NCBI RefSeq assembly: GCF_001444425.1
Contig: NZ_CP013189.1
Coordinates: 310,001 to 374,000 of the forward strand
Source of the DNA: Pseudohongiella spirulinae
GTDB lineage: Bacteria; Pseudomonadota; Gammaproteobacteria; Pseudomonadales; Pseudohongiellaceae
DNA: 64,000 nt
Reading direction: 5' to 3'
Position 1 is the first letter of the stretch. Every line of letters starts with the position of its first letter. A model generated the notes under the pieces. It was not told where the DNA came from, searched no databases, and saw nothing but the letters and a program-made list of their open reading frames with translations. Shown one piece after another: positions 9,242-18,762 of the stretch. The position numbers and the translations under genes are program-made.

Positions 9242-10318
9242 ATGACGGCGATACCGGTTCGGAAAATTATCCATTGTGATTGCGATTGTTTTTACGCGGC
9301 CATTGAAATGCGTGACAATCCGCAGCTTCGTGGCAGGCCACTGGCCGTTGGTGGTGCCAGCGAGCGCCGCGGCGTAGTGGCCACCTGCAATTACGAAGCA
9401 CGGCAATTTGGTATTCATTCGGCAATGCCGACAGCAACGGCCTTAAGGCGATGCCCTGAACTGTTGGTGGTGCCTCCCCGGATGGATAAATACAGACAGG
9501 TTTCCCGGCAAGTACAGGCCGTGTTTCGCGATTACACTGACCTGATTGAGCCTCTTTCCCTGGATGAAGCCTATCTGGATGTCAGTCAGTCAGGCGCTTG
9601 CCAGGGCAGCGCGACGCTGATGGCTCAGCAGATCCGCGATCGGGTGCGCGATACCCTGGGAATCACCCTGTCAGCGGGTATTGCGCCCAATAAATTCCTG
9701 GCTAAAATCGCCAGCGACTGGAACAAGCCGGACGGCCAGTATGTCATAAGGCCGGCGCAGGTTGATGAGTTTGTGCGGCAATTACCGGTGAGCAAGCTGT
9801 TTGGTGTGGGCAAGGTGACGGCCTCACGTTTGCATGCAATGGGCGTCATTACCTGTGAAGACCTGCGTGCTTACAGTCAGGCCGCATTGCAGGCGCAATT
9901 TGGCAGTTTTGGTCAGCGGTTGTATCTGCTGGCTCGGGGAATTGATGATCGCGAGGTGAAGGTTGAGCGGCAGCGTAAATCCTTGAGTGTGGAAAATACC
10001 TACGCCGTTGACCTGCCGGGTTTGCCGGAATGCCTTGACCAGATCAGCAGTCTTTATGAGCAGATGCTGAAACGGTGGCAGGGCCTGGCCGACAAGTATC
10101 AGGTTGCCGGGTGTTTCGTGAAACTGAAATTCAACAATTTTGCTTCAACGACGGCAGAGCAGGCGGGCCGGGACATGGCGCCGGAGAATTTTCCGGCGCT
10201 GATGGAGCAGGCCTGGCAGCGCTATCAGCTCCCGGTGCGGCTGGTCGGGCTGGGTGTGCGGCTCAGGCCGCGTTCGTCCGCAGTGGGCGCCGATCAGCTA
10301 AGCCTGACTCTTGAGTAG
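9242..10318 (+). CDS. dinB: DNA polymerase IV (Y family, translesion)
   Basis: Error-prone polymerase that bypasses damaged bases. The N-terminal KIIHCDCDCFYAAIEMRDNP carries the first metal-binding aspartates, and SLDEAYLDV carries the catalytic Asp-Glu pair. ISAGIAPNKFLAK-like sequence, the helix-hairpin-helix FGVGKVTASRL and a C-terminal little-finger domain follow. Start chosen at the ATG at 9242 (358 residues, close to the 351 of E. coli DinB); a longer open frame from 9050 reads into pepQ antisense. I saw no convincing LexA box in the 41-base gap. A beta-clamp motif at the extreme C-terminus, ending QLSLTLE, is plausible. Confidence 0.94.
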   Translation: MTAIPVRKIIHCDCDCFYAAIEMRDNPQLRGRPLAVGGASERRGVVATCNYEARQFGIHSAMPTATALRRCPELLVVPPRMDKYRQVSRQVQAVFRDYTDLIEPLSLDEAYLDVSQSGACQGSATLMAQQIRDRVRDTLGITLSAGIAPNKFLAKIASDWNKPDGQYVIRPAQVDEFVRQLPVSKLFGVGKVTASRLHAMGVITCEDLRAYSQAALQAQFGSFGQRLYLLARGIDDREVKVERQRKSLSVENTYAVDLPGLPECLDQISSLYEQMLKRWQGLADKYQVAGCFVKLKFNNFASTTAEQAGRDMAPENFPALMEQAWQRYQLPVRLVGLGVRLRPRSSAVGADQLSLTLE

Positions 10319-10319
10319 T

Positions 10320-11192
10320 CTAACCGCGCAGGCGAATCAAGCCTTCCTGGCACACAGAGGCCACCAGTGTGCCGTCCCGCGAGAAAATATTGCCCCGGTT
10401 AAAACCGCGCGCCTGTGAAGAAGAAGGACTGTCTTGCGAGTACAGCAACCACTCATCCATGCGGAACGGACGATGGAACCACATGGTGTGGTCCAGGCTG
10501 GCAATCTGCAGTTTGGGATCGAACAGGCTTTGTCCGTGCGGACGCAGAGAGGTCTGCAGCAGAGTCATATCTGATGCGTATGCCAGCAGGTGAGCATGCA
10601 GCGGGTAGTTCGCTGGCAACTTCGTGTTCAGGCGAAACCAGACGCTGGTGCTGGGTGCTTTGGGTGTGTTGTCAAACAGGCTGTTGATGTCCACATGGCG
10701 CAGATCCACCGCAAACTGTCTTGAGAAGCGCTCCAGCAGGTCCTCCGAGATCTGGCCTCGAAAGCGTTCAGCCATCTGCTTGCGGTCTGCGCAGTCTTCC
10801 GGCGGCGGCACGTCGGGCATGTCAATCTGATGTGAAAGCCCCTCTTCCGGTATCTGGAAAGAGGCTGACATATTCAGAATCGCTTTGCCATGCTGGATGG
10901 CAACAATCCGGCGGGTCGTAAAGCTGCGTCCGTCGCGGATGCGGTCGACCTGATAAATGATGGGGTGTTTCAGATCTCCGGGGCGCAGAAAATAGGCGTG
11001 TAATGAATGAACATGACGATCGTCCGGCACTGTATGGGTGGCGCTTAACAGAGCCTGCGCCAAAACCTGCCCGCCGTATACCCGAAACCACCCCTCGTTA
11101 GAGGATGTGGTGCGGTATAGATTTTCGTCCAGCTTTTCCAGTTCCAGGTGGCTCATCACCTGTTGCAGATTGTCGTTTTCTTGCGCGTCCAT
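10320..11192 (-). CDS. tesB: Acyl-CoA thioesterase II
   Basis: Hydrolyses medium- to long-chain acyl-CoA to free fatty acid and CoA through a double hot-dog fold. The 290 residues match E. coli TesB (286). The catalytic triad can be placed: Asp in LAYASDMTLL, Thr in SLDHTMWFHRP and Gln in VCQEGLIR. The N-terminal VYGGQVLAQAL and LHSLHAYFLRPG blocks are typical. It lies tail to tail with dinB, two bases apart. The ATG at 11192 fits the family N-terminus, with a glutamine/asparagine-rich stretch before LELEKLDENLYR. Confidence 0.94.
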   Translation of the reverse strand: MDAQENDNLQQVMSHLELEKLDENLYRTTSSNEGWFRVYGGQVLAQALLSATHTVPDDRHVHSLHAYFLRPGDLKHPIIYQVDRIRDGRSFTTRRIVAIQHGKAILNMSASFQIPEEGLSHQIDMPDVPPPEDCADRKQMAERFRGQISEDLLERFSRQFAVDLRHVDINSLFDNTPKAPSTSVWFRLNTKLPANYPLHAHLLAYASDMTLLQTSLRPHGQSLFDPKLQIASLDHTMWFHRPFRMDEWLLYSQDSPSSSQARGFNRGNIFSRDGTLVASVCQEGLIRLRG

Positions 11193-11246
11193 ATTAGATT
11201 TACCTGGCAGTCCGGTTCAGCGCTAAGTTTAGCAGCTCGCGACGTC

Positions 11247-11271
11247 TTATCCGATACCTTTATCTGATACC
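11247..11271. repeat. Tandem 12-base near-repeat in the tesB / lipocalin intergenic region
   Basis: TTATCCGATACC at 11247-11258 is followed after one base by TTATCTGATACC at 11260-11271, one mismatch in twelve and a period of 13. It lies between the divergent tesB and 11351 genes. Such spacing is not a full helical turn; it could be an operator half-site pair or chance. Confidence 0.4.
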
Positions 11272-11350
11272 GTGTCGCAGCGGCTTTACCCGATTGACGG
11301 CTCGGCGTATTATTCGGGCGACATTACAATAACAACGACAGGAGTAGCTC

Positions 11351-11851
11351 ATGCGACCTTTATTGCTGATCACTGCAGCCTTTGCCGGCAGCATGGTATT
11401 GATTCTGAATCTGGTTGGTCAGCCGGTTGATGCGGCGGATGACCCGCAACTGGCAGCGGTAAAAAAACAATTTGTCGGCCATTATGAGTTGGTCAGTTTT
11501 ATCAGCTACCCGGCTGGTGGCGGGGAAGTTGATAACAACTATATTGGCCGCATCATGTATGACGAGCACGATCAGATGTCTGCCCAGGGCATGCCCAAAG
11601 ATTTGCCTGCGCGCGCGGCCCAGACAACTGAACTGGTGCGTGGCGGATTCGCCTACTGGGGCCCGGTAACCTGGGATGTGTCGCAGAACAAAGTGACACA
11701 TTATGTGGAAGGTTCCCCTACTCGCGGCAGTTGGGTAGGTGAAGATAATGTACGTTACTATGAATTCACTGCAGATGGTTTGCTGAAATTATCGATTCGG
11801 GACGATAGCGGCCGAACCACCGGAACCTTGACCTGGCGCCGAATCGAATAG
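11351..11851 (+). CDS. Exported lipocalin-like domain protein
   Basis: A 166-residue protein with a signal-peptide-like N-terminus (residues 1-28, ending near VDAAD) and a single lipocalin-like beta-barrel domain of the kind found in small bacterial secreted proteins. Visible blocks are FVGHYELVSFISY, NYIGRIMYDEHDQMSAQ and GGFAYWGPVTWDV, ending with TGTLTWRRIE. The ligand is unknown. A good AGGAG lies upstream of the ATG. It stands alone, with about 125 bases to the next gene. Assignment to the lipocalin-like family is by overall pattern; function is not inferable. Confidence 0.72.
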   Translation: MRPLLLITAAFAGSMVLILNLVGQPVDAADDPQLAAVKKQFVGHYELVSFISYPAGGGEVDNNYIGRIMYDEHDQMSAQGMPKDLPARAAQTTELVRGGFAYWGPVTWDVSQNKVTHYVEGSPTRGSWVGEDNVRYYEFTADGLLKLSIRDDSGRTTGTLTWRRIE

Positions 11852-11978
11852 CAACGGAACTTGATGCAGATCAACATGTGGTGCCGGCGTCACTAATCGT
11901 GACAGCTACGACCTGTGTTAAGTCTCCCGGATGGCATAGCATTCCAGCCGCTTATTTCTGAGCGCTGTTATTTCTCTG

Positions 11979-14879
11979 GTGGCACGATTGCTTTTCATCT
12001 CTGATGTGTATCGTGATGGCCTGCGTCGACTTCTGACGCTGGCTGTTGCCCCGCTTATTCTGCTGCTTGTGGCCGTGATATTGCTGCCTGAGCTGGTCGA
12101 CTCGTTGCTGCCCGGCGGATACCTGGTATTCCATATTCTTGCCGAAAGTATTTCCATTCTGGTCTCTTTGCTGATTTTTGTGGTGGGCTGGCATGCGGCA
12201 CGCCATCGTGCAGCGCTGTCTGTTCTGCTGCTGGCCAGCGCCTTCCTGGGCGTCGGCATACTTGATTTCCTCCATACACTGACTTACGACGGCATGCCCG
12301 TGGTTATTGGGCAAAGCGACTCACAACAGTCGATTTATCTTTGGCTGGCGGCACGATTGTTGGCGGCCGCAGGGCTGCTGGCTGCGCTATTGCTGAACTG
12401 GGAGCGAACAACTGGAGTAGCCGAACGTTGGCAAGTACCCGCAGGCATTGTGCTGTTTGTGTCGCTGACTGGTTACGCCGTGTTTTCCGGCCAGATTAAA
12501 CTGCCGACGGTTTACGATCCGGCAACGGGTCTGACTGCTCTTAAAACGGCGCTGGAAGTACTGGTGATGATTATGCATCTGCTCATTGCAGTCCTGCTGA
12601 TCAGGCGAATGTCACAAGTACAGCCCTACCATGGCGTTGCCATGCTGGGCGCTAATCTGATCATGGCCATGTCGGGGATCTGGTTTATCATGTACGGTAA
12701 CCTGACGGATGGCCATATTGTCCTGGGGCACGTTTATAAAGTTATCGCTTACCTGTTTTTGTTCAGAGCGGTGTTCAGTGAGGCTATCGAATGGCCTTAT
12801 GCCCGCGTACAGGAGTCAGAGCGCAAATTGCAGGCCACTCTGAACGCCGTGCCTGATCTGATGTTTGGTATCAGTGCCGACGGCACCTACCACTATGCTC
12901 ACTCCTCTGATCCGCGTCTGCCCCAGGCTGAGCTGAATAAGCTATTGGGCGCCAATATCTGGGATTTTCTGGGTGAGCCGGGAGCCAAGGCGTTTCTTGA
13001 CGCATTGCGAGAGGCGGCCCGCCAGGGCTACTCGCGAGGACGCCAGTTCTGTATGTCATTGCCTGACGGCAAGGTCTGGTATGAGTTGTCGGTCTCGCGT
13101 AAAAAGGATCAACCTGGTGAGCCGTCAGAATTCATCGCCGTGTGCCGGGATATCACGGGTCGCAAACGGGCGGAAACTCAACTGCGCCTGGCGGCCGCTG
13201 CCTTTGAAACCCAGGTTGCCATTATGGTGACTGACGCCAATCAGACCATCCTCAAGGTGAATGAGTCGTTCAGTCGCATCACCGGATATTCCAGCGAAGA
13301 GGTTATTGGCAAGACGCCCAGGATACTCAGCTCAGGTATGCAGGACGCCGCCTTCTACCGGGCAATGTATGCTCAGTTGGAAGCCGAGGACCAGTGGGAA
13401 GGCGAAATGTGGAATCGCCGAAAAAACGGCGAGGTATATCCCGAGCATCTTAATATCAGCATTGTGCGTGACACGGATGGCAATATTGAATACTACGTGG
13501 CAAATTTTGGTGATCTGACACTCGCCAAACAGGCTGAGGAGCGGATTCATACCCTGGCCTTCTATGATTCATTGACCAATTTACCCAATCGGCGCATGTT
13601 GCTGGACCACATCACGCGGGCTCAGAACAGGGCTGAGCGCTCAGGCGGCCACACCTACTGGGCTTTGTTGTTTGTTGATCTGGATAATTTCAAGGCGCTT
13701 AACGACACCAAAGGTCATTCCACAGGGGACTTGTTATTGCGTCGCGCAGCCGAGCGAATCAAAGCCTGCACTCGCAGTAAAGATATTGTTGCCAGGCCCG
13801 GTGGTGATGAGTTTGCGATTTTGCTTAATGGCCTCAGTCATGACCTTGCTCAGGCCGCCAAGGCGACGCAGGAAGTTGCCGACAAAGTACTGGAGCAGGT
13901 GTCTAAACCCTACTACCTGAACGGTTTTTCATACATTACCACGGCCAGTGTGGGGGTCACCGTGTTTAATGGTGAGCAGTTCAGCAACGATGAATTACTG
14001 GGTCAGTCGGAGCTGGCCATGTACCGCGCCAAGGAGCAGGGTGGTAATAGTTTCAGTTTCTTTGTGCCGGAAATGCACCAGGCAGCTATTGAACGTAGCC
14101 ATCTGGAGACCGATCTTCGCGGTGCCCTCGAGAAAAATCAGTTGATGCTTTATTTTCAGCCCAAGGTGGATGGCAATGCTGATATCCAGGGTTTTGAGGT
14201 GCTGTTGCGCTGGTGTCATCCACAACGTGGAATCGTATCGCCAGCCGATTTTATTCCGATTGCCGAGGCCACGGGATTGATTGTGCCGATCGGGGAATGG
14301 GTTCTGAATGCAGTCTGTCAGCAGTTGCGTCAATGGCAGAACGATCCTCAACGCTGCCATTGGCGGTTGGCCGTCAATATCAGCGAGCGTCAGCTTTCGC
14401 ATGAGCGATTCGTTCAATCAGTCCGGGATATTCTTAAGGACCATGATTTTGATCAGAATTTAACGACAAAGCTCGAGTTTGAGATAACAGAGAGCATGTT
14501 GATGAAAAATATCGAGCACGCGGTTGCCTCGATCAGAGAGTTAAACAGTATGGGAATACAGTTTGCCATGGATGACTTTGGTACTGGTTATTCTTCGTTG
14601 AATTATCTGAAAATGCTGCCGCTGGATTGCGTAAAGGTCGATCAGAGTTTCGTGCGAGACATGCTGGTTGACCAGAGCGACGCCGCAATTGTGGAGATGG
14701 TCATAGCTCTGGCTAAAGCCATGCAGCTGGTTGTGGTTGCTGAGGGTGTCGAGACCTACGAGCAACACAAGCTGCTGGTGGGCCTGGGCTGTGATCAGAT
14801 GCAGGGTTATTATTATGGCAAACCTGCACCAATTGAGCAGATTACCAGTCAGCAGTCGCTGAAGGCCATCGCGTTTTAG
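11979..14879 (+). CDS. Membrane MASE3-PAS-PAS-GGDEF-EAL c-di-GMP enzyme
   Basis: Large (966 residues) inner-membrane protein that makes and/or degrades cyclic di-GMP. Residues 15-270 hold several membrane helices with LDFLHTLTYDGMP, the signature of the MASE3 sensor module. Two PAS domains span about 285-400 and 405-520. The GGDEF domain keeps RPGGDEFAILL and the inhibitory site RSKD just upstream. The EAL-type domain (about 705-955) keeps E-x-L-x-R as GFEVLLRW, FEITES, DDFGTGYSSL and VVAEGVET, so both halves look catalytically intact. The start is a GTG at 11979 without a clear ribosome site; the frame opens only 39 bases earlier. Single gene. Confidence 0.9.
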   Translation: MARLLFISDVYRDGLRRLLTLAVAPLILLLVAVILLPELVDSLLPGGYLVFHILAESISILVSLLIFVVGWHAARHRAALSVLLLASAFLGVGILDFLHTLTYDGMPVVIGQSDSQQSIYLWLAARLLAAAGLLAALLLNWERTTGVAERWQVPAGIVLFVSLTGYAVFSGQIKLPTVYDPATGLTALKTALEVLVMIMHLLIAVLLIRRMSQVQPYHGVAMLGANLIMAMSGIWFIMYGNLTDGHIVLGHVYKVIAYLFLFRAVFSEAIEWPYARVQESERKLQATLNAVPDLMFGISADGTYHYAHSSDPRLPQAELNKLLGANIWDFLGEPGAKAFLDALREAARQGYSRGRQFCMSLPDGKVWYELSVSRKKDQPGEPSEFIAVCRDITGRKRAETQLRLAAAAFETQVAIMVTDANQTILKVNESFSRITGYSSEEVIGKTPRILSSGMQDAAFYRAMYAQLEAEDQWEGEMWNRRKNGEVYPEHLNISIVRDTDGNIEYYVANFGDLTLAKQAEERIHTLAFYDSLTNLPNRRMLLDHITRAQNRAERSGGHTYWALLFVDLDNFKALNDTKGHSTGDLLLRRAAERIKACTRSKDIVARPGGDEFAILLNGLSHDLAQAAKATQEVADKVLEQVSKPYYLNGFSYITTASVGVTVFNGEQFSNDELLGQSELAMYRAKEQGGNSFSFFVPEMHQAAIERSHLETDLRGALEKNQLMLYFQPKVDGNADIQGFEVLLRWCHPQRGIVSPADFIPIAEATGLIVPIGEWVLNAVCQQLRQWQNDPQRCHWRLAVNISERQLSHERFVQSVRDILKDHDFDQNLTTKLEFEITESMLMKNIEHAVASIRELNSMGIQFAMDDFGTGYSSLNYLKMLPLDCVKVDQSFVRDMLVDQSDAAIVEMVIALAKAMQLVVVAEGVETYEQHKLLVGLGCDQMQGYYYGKPAPIEQITSQQSLKAIAF

Positions 14880-14973
14880 GCTGGTGCTCAATCTGGATCA
14901 GCAATCCGGCAGAACTTGTTATCCAATCGGTCAGTATTTGACTCCCGTCAAGGAAAATGAATCAGGCTTCCTG

Positions 14974-15006
14974 CACCATGCGAGCATGACCGCACTCGCT
15001 ATGGTG
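14974..15006 (+). promoter_or_regulatory. Leader hairpin in front of the phosphoketolase-like operon
   Basis: Imperfect inverted repeat: ACCATGCGAG (14975-14984) pairs with CTCGC-T-ATGGT (14995-15005) with one bulged T, and an outer C-G pair extends the stem. The loop is 10 bases. It ends 7 bases before the AGGAGG ribosome site, so in the mRNA it could control access to that site; as DNA it could be an operator. There is no T-run, so it is not a terminator. Confidence 0.45.
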
Positions 15007-15024
15007 TAAAACAGGAGGTCTGGA

Positions 15025-17238
15025 TTGAGCGCGCGCATAGGACAACGGGCAGACTACTGGCAGTCGGCAGTGCAGCCAGGCAAGCCAGAGCAGCAAAATA
15101 ATGCTGAATTGTTGCTGGCTGCAGAAAGAGTGAGCCGAATGGCCAAGTGGCTGGTCATCAACATGACTTACGCCAGAAATGTGCATCTTGACGGTCGACC
15201 GCTGACCGCTACGGATCTCAAGGGCAGACCTGCCGGTAACACGTCTGCCGCCTTACGCTATGTGCCTTTGTATGTGGGTTATTTGCTGGCAAACGCATTG
15301 TCAGGCAAGACCAGGGCCTGGCTGATGTCCTGCGACGCCGGTTCAGTGGCAGTTGATGCCGTCAACGTGCTGATTGGCAATGCCGACGAATCGCAACTTT
15401 CCTGTTATTCCATGAGTGATGAAGGGTTAAGCCGGTTGTGTCGTGATTATTTCAGCGACGAAGTGACTCTGCCGGAATCCGTTCATGCTGCAAATGGCAG
15501 CGCCCTGAGACCACATTCTGCTGCAGCGCTTGCATCGGGTGTCCATGCAGGTAATACCGCCAGGCAATTTGTACATATGCCGTTGCCGGGGCAGGAGCTG
15601 GTGGTATTTCTGGACCAGCACGATCTTGGCAGTCAACCCGGCACCGACTGGGGTGCCTATTGGTGGCGTGGTGAAGATAGCGGCCTTGTAATGCCATTAT
15701 TGCAAGTAGGCGACGACTTTGCCGCTGCGACCGCACTGCTGAACGAACAGGGATTCAATCCGGTGTTGGTAGACGGAGATGATCCGATCGCGATTGCCAG
15801 GGTTATCATCGAACTGGGTGAGAATCTGCAGGAGCAACACCGCCGCGTTATCACAGGTGAAATTAACTACCCGGTCAGAATGCCGTTGGCTGTCATTCAT
15901 TTCTCGCCATCATTCGAATTGCCAGAGACCTCCAGTCTTCGGGTAAACGAAATTCTTCAGCCCCTGCATGTGCCTGTTGCTTTGTTGGAGCAGGCGGCAG
16001 ACATGTTGAACTGCCATGCCCGGCAGCGACGCACCGCCGCAAAAGATCACTGGTTGTGTCAGTTGCAGGTCAGCCAGCCAGAGCTTCCATATTTTGCGCC
16101 ACTGGAACCGTTCGACCGAAGAGCACCGATTGACATAATAGATGATTGGATCTGCCACCTGGTTGAGCAAAATCCATTTCATCGGTTCCGGATTGTTCAC
16201 ACTGGATACTGCACGCCCTGTCTGATGCCACAATCCCTGACGCTTTTGAATGTGCGCACATCAAGTGATGAGCCTGATCGGGCTGGTTCACGAAATGGTG
16301 CAGTGATTGTCGCCGCCAATGAGGAGTCGGCTGTGGCCGCCGCACTGGCCAATAAACAGGGTATTAACCTGGTACTTGCTCAGGAGGCAGCAGGTATCAG
16401 TCTCTACAGAAGCTTGCGAAGGGAGGCGGTTTTCGCTCGTGAACAAAGTGCCTGCGGTTGTCAAACCAACTGGATTGCTGTACCAATCCTGATCACTGCA
16501 CATGTCTGGGACAATAGCCGGTCCGGTTTGTGTCAGCAGTCACCAGCGCTTACTGAGGCCTGGTTGGAGGAAATGTCAGATGTGGCACCTGTTTATTTTC
16601 CAGTGGATGCTGAAACAGCCGTAGCGGTCACTGAGTTTGTTTATAGTCAGCGCGCTCGCGTGGCGCTGGTTGTGCTGCCTGGCAGTGCCGTACCGCTGGT
16701 CACGAACACCGAGCAGGCTATGTTGGCCGCGGCCCGTGGTATCACTGTGATCAGCCAGGACGATGATCCGGAGTTTCAATTGATAGCAATTGGTGCTTAT
16801 CAGTTGGCTCAGGTGCAGAGGGCTGCGGTGCGGCTCAGAGAGCGTGGCTACCGCTGTTCGGTGATATCGATTCTTGAACCGGGGCGGTTCAGGGTGGCTC
16901 GTGACGAACGGGAGTCCGATTACATCTACGATACCGATACGCTGAAATTTCTTATTCCCGATACCAGCATACGATTACTGGTTACGCATGTGCACGGTGA
17001 TATTGCGGCCGGTTTATTAAGGCGTCTGGCAGATGGAGCTGAGCATTTTCATGTTATGGGCTACTGCAATCAGGGTGGCACTTTAGATGTGTTCGGGTTA
17101 CTGTATGCCAACCATCAGACATGGGCTCATGTCTTACAACAATGTGCGCTGGCGCGGAATCTGGACATGGCTGACTTGTTAAATGACGCAGAATTGCAGG
17201 CCGTGACAGGTCGGGGCGATCCGGCTGTGCTTAGATAG
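15025..17238 (+). CDS. Phosphoketolase-like protein lacking the recognisable thiamine-diphosphate motifs
   Basis: A 737-residue protein that follows the phosphoketolase (XFP) framework from end to end. MPLLQVGDD...VDGDDP (about 228-253) parallels the VLPILHLNG...VEGDDP region. ITAHVWDNSRSGLCQQSP (His493 in TAHVW) parallels the SHVWRQDHNGFSHQDP region. The last 150 residues match the C-terminal domain, with HVMGYCNQGGT for the RGYKEEGTTTTP block. Where active enzymes have HWGT, GPGHGG and GDGEAETG, this protein has LKGRPAGN, SCDAGS and DQHDLGSQPG, so TPP and substrate binding is probably lost or changed. The start is a TTG with AGGAGG 6 bases upstream. It leads a unit with the AMP-phosphorylase-like and PRPP-synthetase genes. 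Family assignment is from remembered patterns, not a search. Confidence 0.72.
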   Translation: MSARIGQRADYWQSAVQPGKPEQQNNAELLLAAERVSRMAKWLVINMTYARNVHLDGRPLTATDLKGRPAGNTSAALRYVPLYVGYLLANALSGKTRAWLMSCDAGSVAVDAVNVLIGNADESQLSCYSMSDEGLSRLCRDYFSDEVTLPESVHAANGSALRPHSAAALASGVHAGNTARQFVHMPLPGQELVVFLDQHDLGSQPGTDWGAYWWRGEDSGLVMPLLQVGDDFAAATALLNEQGFNPVLVDGDDPIAIARVIIELGENLQEQHRRVITGEINYPVRMPLAVIHFSPSFELPETSSLRVNEILQPLHVPVALLEQAADMLNCHARQRRTAAKDHWLCQLQVSQPELPYFAPLEPFDRRAPIDIIDDWICHLVEQNPFHRFRIVHTGYCTPCLMPQSLTLLNVRTSSDEPDRAGSRNGAVIVAANEESAVAAALANKQGINLVLAQEAAGISLYRSLRREAVFAREQSACGCQTNWIAVPILITAHVWDNSRSGLCQQSPALTEAWLEEMSDVAPVYFPVDAETAVAVTEFVYSQRARVALVVLPGSAVPLVTNTEQAMLAAARGITVISQDDDPEFQLIAIGAYQLAQVQRAAVRLRERGYRCSVISILEPGRFRVARDERESDYIYDTDTLKFLIPDTSIRLLVTHVHGDIAAGLLRRLADGAEHFHVMGYCNQGGTLDVFGLLYANHQTWAHVLQQCALARNLDMADLLNDAELQAVTGRGDPAVLR

Positions 17239-17250
17239 CAATCGCAATTT

Positions 17251-18762
17251 ATGACTGAAAGCTTTCTGTATCTGACTCGGCTCGGTATCGATACCCACCA
17301 GGAGCCTGTGGTTTACATGCGCGAAGATTGTCACGTGTGTCGCTCGGAGGGCTTTGATGCTCAGGGGCGTGTTGAGATCTGCAGCGGCAAGAACTCGATA
17401 ATAGCAACGCTCGATATCGTCAAGGGTGATCTGCTCAGCCATCAGAAAGCCGGCCTGAGCGAGGCTGCCTGGCGATTGCTGGGTGCAGCTGAGGGCGACA
17501 AAGCCACCTTTCGTCACGCGCCGCCAGTTGAGTCGATGGCTTACGTAAGAGGCAAACTCTACGGTAAACCTTTCACTGAGGAAGGTGCCCGCCATATTAT
17601 CCGTGACATCGATGCTGGCCGTTATTCCGACATACAACTCTCTGCCTATGTGACGGCCTGTGCCGCCAACAATCTTAACATTGAAGAGACCATTCATATT
17701 ACCCGCGCCATGGTCGAAGCTGGTCAGCGTTTCGACTGGGGCGACGGGCGTATTGTTGTAGACAAGCATTGTGTCGGCGGTCTACCTGGCAATCGTACAA
17801 CGCCGATAGTGGTGGCCATTGCGGCAGCCAATGGCCTGACCATGCCAAAGACATCCTCCCGTGCTATTACTTCACCGGCCGGCACGGCTGATACCATGGA
17901 AACGCTGACCAGAGTGTCACTGAGTTTTAAAAAAATGCGTGCGGTGGTTGAACAGGAAGGCGCATGCCTGGCCTGGGGTGGGTCAGTGTCGCTGAGCCCG
18001 ACCGATGACATTATCATTCGCGTTGAGCGGGCGTTGGATTTGGATAGCGAGGGCCAGATGGTAGCCTCAGTTATCTCTAAAAAAGTGGCCGCTGGCTCAA
18101 CACACGTGTTGATCGATATCCCGGTTGGGCCAACCGCCAAAGTCCGCAGCGCGGAACTGGCCGAGCGACTGGCCAACGCCTTGCGGGATACGGGTGAGGC
18201 ATTGGGGCTGAGGATTAAAACCATTATCAGCGATGGTAGCCAGCCTGTCGGGCGCGGGGTCGGTCCGGCATTGGAGGCATATGACCTGTTAAAGGTATTG
18301 CAAAACCAGGCGGATGCGCCCGCTGACCTGCGCGACAGAGCGCTGGCAGTGACCGCTGCTGTACTTGAAATGGGCGGTGCATGTGAGGCGCGTGAGGGGT
18401 TGGCGCTGGCCAAAAAAACGTTGGAGTCAGGCAAGGCCTGGGAGAAATTTCAGGCCATCTGTAATGCTCAGGGTGGTTTGCGTGAACCGCCAGTGGCCAG
18501 ATTTACGCATGTCATTACCAGTGAACGCACAGGGATCGTTGCACTAATGAACAACCGGGTAATTTCCAGATTGGCCAGTCTGGCCGGTGCGCCCAATGCC
18601 CAATCTGCCGGCCTGACCATGCATGTCCGGTTGGGCGATACTGTGGAGTCGGGGCAGCCGTTGATGACCTTGCATGCTGAGGCTGCCGGCGAGCTGGAGT
18701 ACGCACTGGATTTTTATGCGGCTCATCCGGAAGCCATCCATATTGAAGAGGAGGTTGTATGA
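17251..18762 (+). CDS. Thymidine/AMP phosphorylase family protein, AMP-phosphorylase type
   Basis: Nucleoside/nucleotide phosphorylase of 503 residues. The roughly 80-residue N-terminal extension before the DeoA-like core, and DKHCVGGLPGNRTTP instead of the DKHSTGGVGD of thymidine phosphorylase, match archaeal AMP phosphorylases, which convert a nucleoside 5'-monophosphate and phosphate to base and ribose 1,5-bisphosphate. PKTSSRAITSPAGTADTME and KKVAAGSTHVLIDIPVGP agree. It begins 12 bases after the phosphoketolase-like gene and its end overlaps the PRPP-synthetase start by four bases (ATGA). The bisphosphate product is what a linked sugar-phosphate enzyme could use. AMP specificity is inferred. 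Confidence 0.85.
   Translation: MTESFLYLTRLGIDTHQEPVVYMREDCHVCRSEGFDAQGRVEICSGKNSIIATLDIVKGDLLSHQKAGLSEAAWRLLGAAEGDKATFRHAPPVESMAYVRGKLYGKPFTEEGARHIIRDIDAGRYSDIQLSAYVTACAANNLNIEETIHITRAMVEAGQRFDWGDGRIVVDKHCVGGLPGNRTTPIVVAIAAANGLTMPKTSSRAITSPAGTADTMETLTRVSLSFKKMRAVVEQEGACLAWGGSVSLSPTDDIIIRVERALDLDSEGQMVASVISKKVAAGSTHVLIDIPVGPTAKVRSAELAERLANALRDTGEALGLRIKTIISDGSQPVGRGVGPALEAYDLLKVLQNQADAPADLRDRALAVTAAVLEMGGACEAREGLALAKKTLESGKAWEKFQAICNAQGGLREPPVARFTHVITSERTGIVALMNNRVISRLASLAGAPNAQSAGLTMHVRLGDTVESGQPLMTLHAEAAGELEYALDFYAAHPEAIHIEEEVV

Noticed and set aside
17724-18434. Minus-strand frame of 236 codons within the AMP-phosphorylase-type gene
   Set aside because: It is Ser/Ala/Arg-rich with no domain, and the plus strand carries a clear phosphorylase family protein.
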